NCBI GenBank assembly: GCA_002451015.1
Contig: DKBB01000047.1
Location: 1 to 9,610 of the forward strand
DNA: 9,610 nt
Source of the DNA: Acidobacteria bacterium UBA6911
GTDB lineage: Bacteria > Acidobacteriota > UBA6911
Direction of reading: 5' to 3'
In this document: in pieces, positions 6,599 to 9,610 of the stretch
Layout of the letters: each line of letters starts with the position of its first letter
Position numbering within the stretch: the stretch's first letter is position 1
The notes under the pieces: model-generated
The model's database searches: none
What the model saw: the letters and a program-made list of their open reading frames with translations, nothing else
What the model was told of the DNA's origin: nothing
Translations under genes and position numbers: made by a program

Positions 6599-7825
6599 AT
6601 GAATAGGGTATTGCAGAAAGAAGATCGGAAAATTCTATTTATAGAACCGTTTTCCGGTATCAGCGGGGATATGATGATCGGGGCTTTCCTCGATCTGGGG
6701 CTCAGTTTCGATACGCTTCAGAAAGAGCTGGAACGGCTTTCCCTCAAGGGGTACCGGATTTCTTGCCAAAAGTGCATGCGCTCCGGCATCCATGCAACCA
6801 AATTTGATGTCGAGGCCGGTCACGCTCACAGCCACAGGGGATTTAAGGATATACAGGAGATGATCGAGTCGAGCGGACTGTCTTCGTGGGTGAAAGAAAA
6901 ATCCATTGAGGCATTCCGCAGGCTTGCAGTAGCTGAGGGTAAAATTCACGGCCAGCCTATGGAAAAAGTGCACTTCCATGAAGTAGGAGCGGTCGATTCC
7001 ATTATCGATATCGTAGGATCCATGATAGCTGTGGAGGCTTTTCAGCCGGTAGATATCCTCGCATCTTCCGTCAACGTAGGACACGGAACGCTTGAGTGCC
7101 AGCATGGGACTTATCCGGTTCCCGGTCCGGCGGCGCAGGAATTGCTCAAAGATATTCCTACTTTTACCAACGGGATTTCAGGGGAACTGACGACCCCTAC
7201 AGGCGCCACGCTGCTGGCAACGCTCGTGAATAGTTTCGGAATTCGCCCGTCAATGAAAATCCAGGCGACCGGATACGGCGCCGGAACGCGGCAGACTGAG
7301 GGAAACGCGAATGTTCTCAGGATCTGTCTCGGAGAGAGACTGGAGGATGCAGCGCAGGTGCCGGCATCGCCCGAACATGAGGTGGCCGTCATAGAGGCAA
7401 CTATTGACGACATGAATCCCCAGGTTTACGGCTACTTTCTCGAAAAGGCGATGACTTCCGGGGCGCTCGATATCTATGCCACTCCGATCCAGATGAAAAA
7501 AAACCGGCCGGGACTGAAGATAACTTGTATTTGCGCCGTTGCGGAATTGGACCGGTTGGCCGCATTGATTTTTAGTGAGACGACAACCATCGGAATTCGA
7601 TACACCATTGCCGGGCGCAAGACGCTCGAGCGCGAGTTTCTGACGGTTGAAACCCTGTACGGTACGGTCGCAATGAAAATTTCCCGGCTGGACGGGCGGG
7701 TGGCCAATTATGCGCCCGAATTCGAAGATTGCCGTCGTCTTGCAATGGAAAAGAATGTCACATTAAAAGAGGTGCAGAACGCCGCCATCCACTCGTATAT
7801 GCAGTCGTTTGCCGACCGTTGTTAA
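6599..7825 (+). CDS. larC: Nickel pincer cofactor biosynthesis protein LarC (nickel insertase)
   Basis: A 408-residue cytoplasmic protein of the LarC (DUF111) family, which inserts nickel into the pincer cofactor of lactate racemase and related enzymes using CTP. The family start is plain: KILFIEPFSGISGDMMIGAFLDLG (11-34 region), then VHFHEVGAVDSI (124-135), PVPGPAAQELL (174-184) and GELTTPTGATLLATL (195-209). The C-terminal part is also intact: TIDDMNPQ (268-275) and ALDIYATPIQMKKNRPG (289-305). In Lactobacillus these two parts are joined by a programmed frameshift; here they are one continuous frame. The usual His-rich loop is reduced to GHAHSHRG (74-81). ATG 6554 and TTG 6539 are possible longer starts; 6599 fits the family N-terminus and predicted promoter, although its ribosome site is weak. 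No larA, larB or larE is in the window. Confidence 0.93.
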   Translation: MNRVLQKEDRKILFIEPFSGISGDMMIGAFLDLGLSFDTLQKELERLSLKGYRISCQKCMRSGIHATKFDVEAGHAHSHRGFKDIQEMIESSGLSSWVKEKSIEAFRRLAVAEGKIHGQPMEKVHFHEVGAVDSIIDIVGSMIAVEAFQPVDILASSVNVGHGTLECQHGTYPVPGPAAQELLKDIPTFTNGISGELTTPTGATLLATLVNSFGIRPSMKIQATGYGAGTRQTEGNANVLRICLGERLEDAAQVPASPEHEVAVIEATIDDMNPQVYGYFLEKAMTSGALDIYATPIQMKKNRPGLKITCICAVAELDRLAALIFSETTTIGIRYTIAGRKTLEREFLTVETLYGTVAMKISRLDGRVANYAPEFEDCRRLAMEKNVTLKEVQNAAIHSYMQSFADRC

Positions 7826-7828
7826 CCA

Positions 7829-7857
7829 GCAGCCGGCAACCAACAGGCTGCGGCCTG
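7829..7857 (+). other. Small hairpins between larC and the tRNA-binding protein gene
   Basis: Just after the larC stop, GCAGCC (7829-7834) can pair with GGCTGC (7846-7851). Alternatively CAGGC (7844-7848) pairs with GCCTG (7853-7857) around TGCG and is followed by TTT. The two stems exclude each other. The T-run is too short for a strong terminator, so partial read-through into the next gene is likely. Confidence 0.35.
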
Positions 7858-7875
7858 TTTAATCTAGGAGAAAAG

Positions 7876-8301
7876 ATGTCTGAAGAAATGCCCGAAGAAA
7901 AACCTGATTTAATATCGGTACCAAAGTCTGGATTGAAACCGGATGAAAAGCCTGAAGATAAGCCAGTAGAAAATTCTTCCCGCATCAGCATCGATGATTT
8001 TGCCAAGGTTCAGATGCGTGTGGGGCAGGTCCTGGAAGCCGAAAAAATTGAAGGGTCCCGCAAACTGCTGAAACTCCGGGTGGATATCGGGAACGAGGTG
8101 CGGCAGGTAGTGGCTGGCATTTCCGAAGCCTATGCGCCGGAAGATCTTTTGAATAAAAAGGTGATTCTGGTGGCAAACCTTAAACCCGCGAAACTTATGG
8201 GTGTTGAATCGAACGGTATGATCGTGGCGGCTTCCGACGGGGATCGTCCCGTATTGGCTACCTTCAATGAAGATGTGCCGAACGGTTCGCCTCTCAGATA
8301 G
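7876..8301 (+). CDS. Stand-alone tRNA-binding domain protein (MetG C-terminal / Trbp111 type)
   Basis: A 141-residue protein. Residues 37-141 are an OB-fold tRNA-binding domain of the kind found at the C-terminus of methionyl-tRNA synthetase: ISIDDFAKVQMRVGQV (37-52), KLLKLRVD (63-70), RQVVAGI (76-82) and NLKPAKLMGVES (101-112). It is often annotated as the MetRS beta subunit. Such domains dimerise and raise tRNA affinity in trans. Residues 1-36 are a charged, proline-rich extension with PEEKP, PDEKP and PEDKP repeats, probably disordered. ATG 7876 follows AGGAG (7866-7870) at 5 nt, a strong site; the earlier in-frame start at 7729 would overlap larC. CsaA-like chaperones share the fold but usually lack such an extension. 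No catalytic metG part is present nearby. Confidence 0.88.
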   Translation: MSEEMPEEKPDLISVPKSGLKPDEKPEDKPVENSSRISIDDFAKVQMRVGQVLEAEKIEGSRKLLKLRVDIGNEVRQVVAGISEAYAPEDLLNKKVILVANLKPAKLMGVESNGMIVAASDGDRPVLATFNEDVPNGSPLR

Positions 8302-8389
8302 ATAATGATGATTATAAGCTTCCCCTAGATGTGGTAAGATTCAGGTCTCGTGTCGCTTTGCCTGTAACAGCTGCTTTAGAGAGTGTCCA

Positions 8390-9364
8390 TTGACTCCTCA
8401 TGAGATTTATAAACTGATAGAAGACGGCATGGCCCGGGTGGACGAGGAACTGGTCCGACAGTCCAGCTCCGGTGTTCCCATGATCGAAGATATCGGTCGG
8501 TATATTTGTAAAAGCGGCGGCAAACGTGTTCGCCCGGCAATTCTGCTGCTAAGCTCCCAGATGTGCGGCTACGACGGACCTGTCGGCCCGCGATTGGGCG
8601 CCGTCGTTGAAATGATCCATTCCGCCACGCTGGTCCACGACGATATAATCGATAATGCCAGCGTTCGCCGGGGACACGCTTCTGTGAACGCCCAGTGGGG
8701 GAATGAAATTACGGTCCTGATGGGGGACTGGCTCTACATGACCTCATTCAGACTGGCTCTTGGAGAACGGCATTTCCAGGTCCTGGACGTTCTAATAGAA
8801 GCAACCCGCAAAATGGTTGAAGGAGAGTTGATCCAGCTCAGCTTCAACGGCAACCTCGACATCACCGAAGAGCAGCACATGGAAATCTCCGAACGCAAAA
8901 CCGCTTTTCTTTTCTCCGCATGTTCCCAGCTTGGCGGAATCCTGGGTCAGTTGCCGGCGGAGAAGGTGGAAAAGATGCGCCGATACGGCTTGAATGTCGG
9001 GCGTGCCTTTCAGCTTGTGGATGATGTGCTTGATCTTACTTCCGACGAGAACACTCTTGGGAAACCGGTCGGAAGCGACCTGAAGGAAGGAAAGCCTACG
9101 CTCCCGCTTATTTACATTATGCGCGATGGGAAACCCGAACATCGCGACCTGGTTCGGGCAGCTCTCCGGGAGAATGCTCCGACGGAGGAGCAGAAAGATG
9201 TCATTATCAAGTTGGTTCGAGAGTACGGAACCGCCGAGCGGGTCTTGAATAAAGCCCATGCATATGCCGAAGAAGCCAAATCCTGTCTTGAAGATTTCCC
9301 GGCCAGTACTGCTCGGGACGCTTTGCTGTCCATCCCTGATTACATAGTCGAACGCGACCGATAG
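8390..9364 (+). CDS. Long-chain trans-polyprenyl diphosphate synthase (IspB-like)
   Basis: A 324-residue all-helical prenyltransferase that extends an allylic diphosphate with isopentenyl diphosphate, most likely making the side chain of menaquinone or ubiquinone. Family features in order: GGKRVRP (43-49), the first Asp-rich motif DDIID (84-88) in SATLVHDDIIDNASVRRGH, MGDWLY (111-116), the second Asp-rich motif DDVLD (211-215) and GKPVGSDLKEGKPTLPL. Small residues rather than aromatics precede the first motif (Ala79, Thr80), which favours a long product over geranyl or farnesyl diphosphate; chain length cannot be read exactly. The start is TTG 8390: the family N-terminus MTPHEIYKLI begins there, and the only ribosome-like bases are a weak AGAGAG at 8378-8383. 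A poor start and a rare start codon suggest low expression. An 88-bp gap separates it from the upstream gene. Confidence 0.94.
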   Translation: MTPHEIYKLIEDGMARVDEELVRQSSSGVPMIEDIGRYICKSGGKRVRPAILLLSSQMCGYDGPVGPRLGAVVEMIHSATLVHDDIIDNASVRRGHASVNAQWGNEITVLMGDWLYMTSFRLALGERHFQVLDVLIEATRKMVEGELIQLSFNGNLDITEEQHMEISERKTAFLFSACSQLGGILGQLPAEKVEKMRRYGLNVGRAFQLVDDVLDLTSDENTLGKPVGSDLKEGKPTLPLIYIMRDGKPEHRDLVRAALRENAPTEEQKDVIIKLVREYGTAERVLNKAHAYAEEAKSCLEDFPASTARDALLSIPDYIVERDR

Positions 9365-9390
9365 AAACACAGTCCACAGACGTCTTTCTG

Positions 9391-9409
9391 CAGCTGGCGC
9401 AAACAGCTG
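9391..9409 (+). other. Hairpin downstream of the polyprenyl synthase gene
   Basis: CAGCTG occurs at 9391-9396 and 9404-9409 around a 7-nt loop, forming a 6-bp stem 27 nt after the stop codon. No T-run of useful length follows, so it is only a possible transcript end or stabiliser. Confidence 0.35.
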
Positions 9410-9485
9410 TCCTTTGCACCATCCTATTCCGCATTTCTCACAAAGTTTCCACTGGGGCGACCTATCCGTGCATGTCTGCTGCGTA

Positions 9486-9512
9486 CCCAATTTATGCAAG
9501 GCATAAATTGGG
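9486..9512. repeat. Perfect 12-bp inverted repeat with 3-nt loop
   Basis: CCCAATTTATGC (9486-9497) and GCATAAATTGGG (9501-9512) pair perfectly around AAG. There is no T-run on either side, so it is not a normal terminator. It lies in the 246-nt gene-free end of the window (9365-9610), where I see no supported coding sequence, and looks like a repeat element or a structured RNA segment. Confidence 0.65.
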
Positions 9513-9548
9513 CGCGCTCACCTCGGGCTCTTCGATTTACGGCAAAAA

Positions 9549-9604
9549 GCCAGAATGCCCCAGTCAAAGGCTGAGGCCCCACCCTCTGGCTGGGGATGAA
9601 TGGC
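9549..9604. repeat. Imperfect inverted repeat at the window end
   Basis: GCCA (9549-9552) and CCCCAG (9558-9563) pair with CTGGGG (9590-9595) and TGGC (9601-9604), leaving equal 5-nt internal bulges. A competing pairing, GCCAGA (9549-9554) with TCTGGC (9585-9590), is also perfect. The window ends just beyond it, so it cannot be judged whether it belongs to a larger element. Confidence 0.35.
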
Positions 9605-9610
9605 AGTTGG

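Noticed and set aside
8302..8389. Possible promoter before the polyprenyl synthase gene (TAAGAT at 8335-8340)
   Set aside because: No acceptable -35 lies at the right distance, so I did not annotate it.
8792..9499. 235-residue open frame on the minus strand with a Cys-containing start (CEKCGIGWC)
   Set aside because: Most of it is antisense to the polyprenyl synthase. The cysteines look zinc-finger-like, but only in the short part beyond that gene, with no domain around them.
9472..9610. Open frame from ATG 9472 to the window end
   Set aside because: Only 46 codons, running through two inverted repeats, with no ribosome site and no recognisable sequence.
1..9610. tRNA, rRNA, CRISPR array, prophage or insertion sequence
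   Set aside because: I looked for cloverleaf ends, regularly spaced repeats, integrase or transposase motifs and phage proteins on both strands and saw none.

Overview
The window looks like chromosomal core DNA from an anaerobic or microaerobic Gram-negative bacterium. A deltaproteobacterial (Desulfobacterota-type) origin is my best guess. The reasons are a class I hybrid cluster protein of the Desulfovibrio type, a Crp/Fnr regulator divergent from it, a CcmF/H-type (CXXCH) monoheme cytochrome, an IspB-like quinone side-chain synthase, a stand-alone MetG-type tRNA-binding domain, and GGGGAC...GTCCCC palindromes between genes. The assignment is inferred from gene content and was not tested by any search.

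Layout. Positions 2-439 (+) hold the C-terminal part of a rhomboid protease, cut by the window edge. A small membrane-anchored cytochrome c follows at 489-809 (+). Convergent to it is hcp, at 852-2507 (-), ending in a clear intrinsic terminator (809-838). Hcp is divergent from a Crp/Fnr-family regulator, 2655-3302 (+). Their shared 147-bp intergenic region carries an FNR-type dyad (TTGAT-N4-GTCAA), placed about 41 bp upstream of a plausible hcp start site. The regulator is convergent with an argS operon. The gap between them is almost entirely a perfect 23-bp inverted repeat around a 47-nt loop (3302-3394). The minus-strand operon is argS (4413-6383), then two small exported helical proteins of unknown function (3928-4416 and 3393-3923) that look like diverged paralogs. 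Divergent from argS is a plus-strand series: larC (6599-7825), a stand-alone tRNA-binding domain protein (7876-8301) and a long-chain polyprenyl diphosphate synthase (8390-9364). The last 246 bases hold no supported gene but several hairpins.

How it fits together. Hcp reduces NO or hydroxylamine, and the divergent regulator has an FNR-like DNA-reading helix (E-x-x-S-R) without FNR's iron-sulfur cysteines. Regulator plus dyad plus hcp therefore forms a self-contained predicted nitrosative-stress switch, probably of the HcpR/DNR type. The rest is mainly housekeeping: arginyl-tRNA synthesis, tRNA binding, quinone side-chain synthesis and nickel-pincer cofactor synthesis. I do not see a defence island, prophage, CRISPR array or large unknown system. 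The least explained items are the two-gene exported helical pair behind argS, the palindromic element at 3302-3394, and the structured end region.
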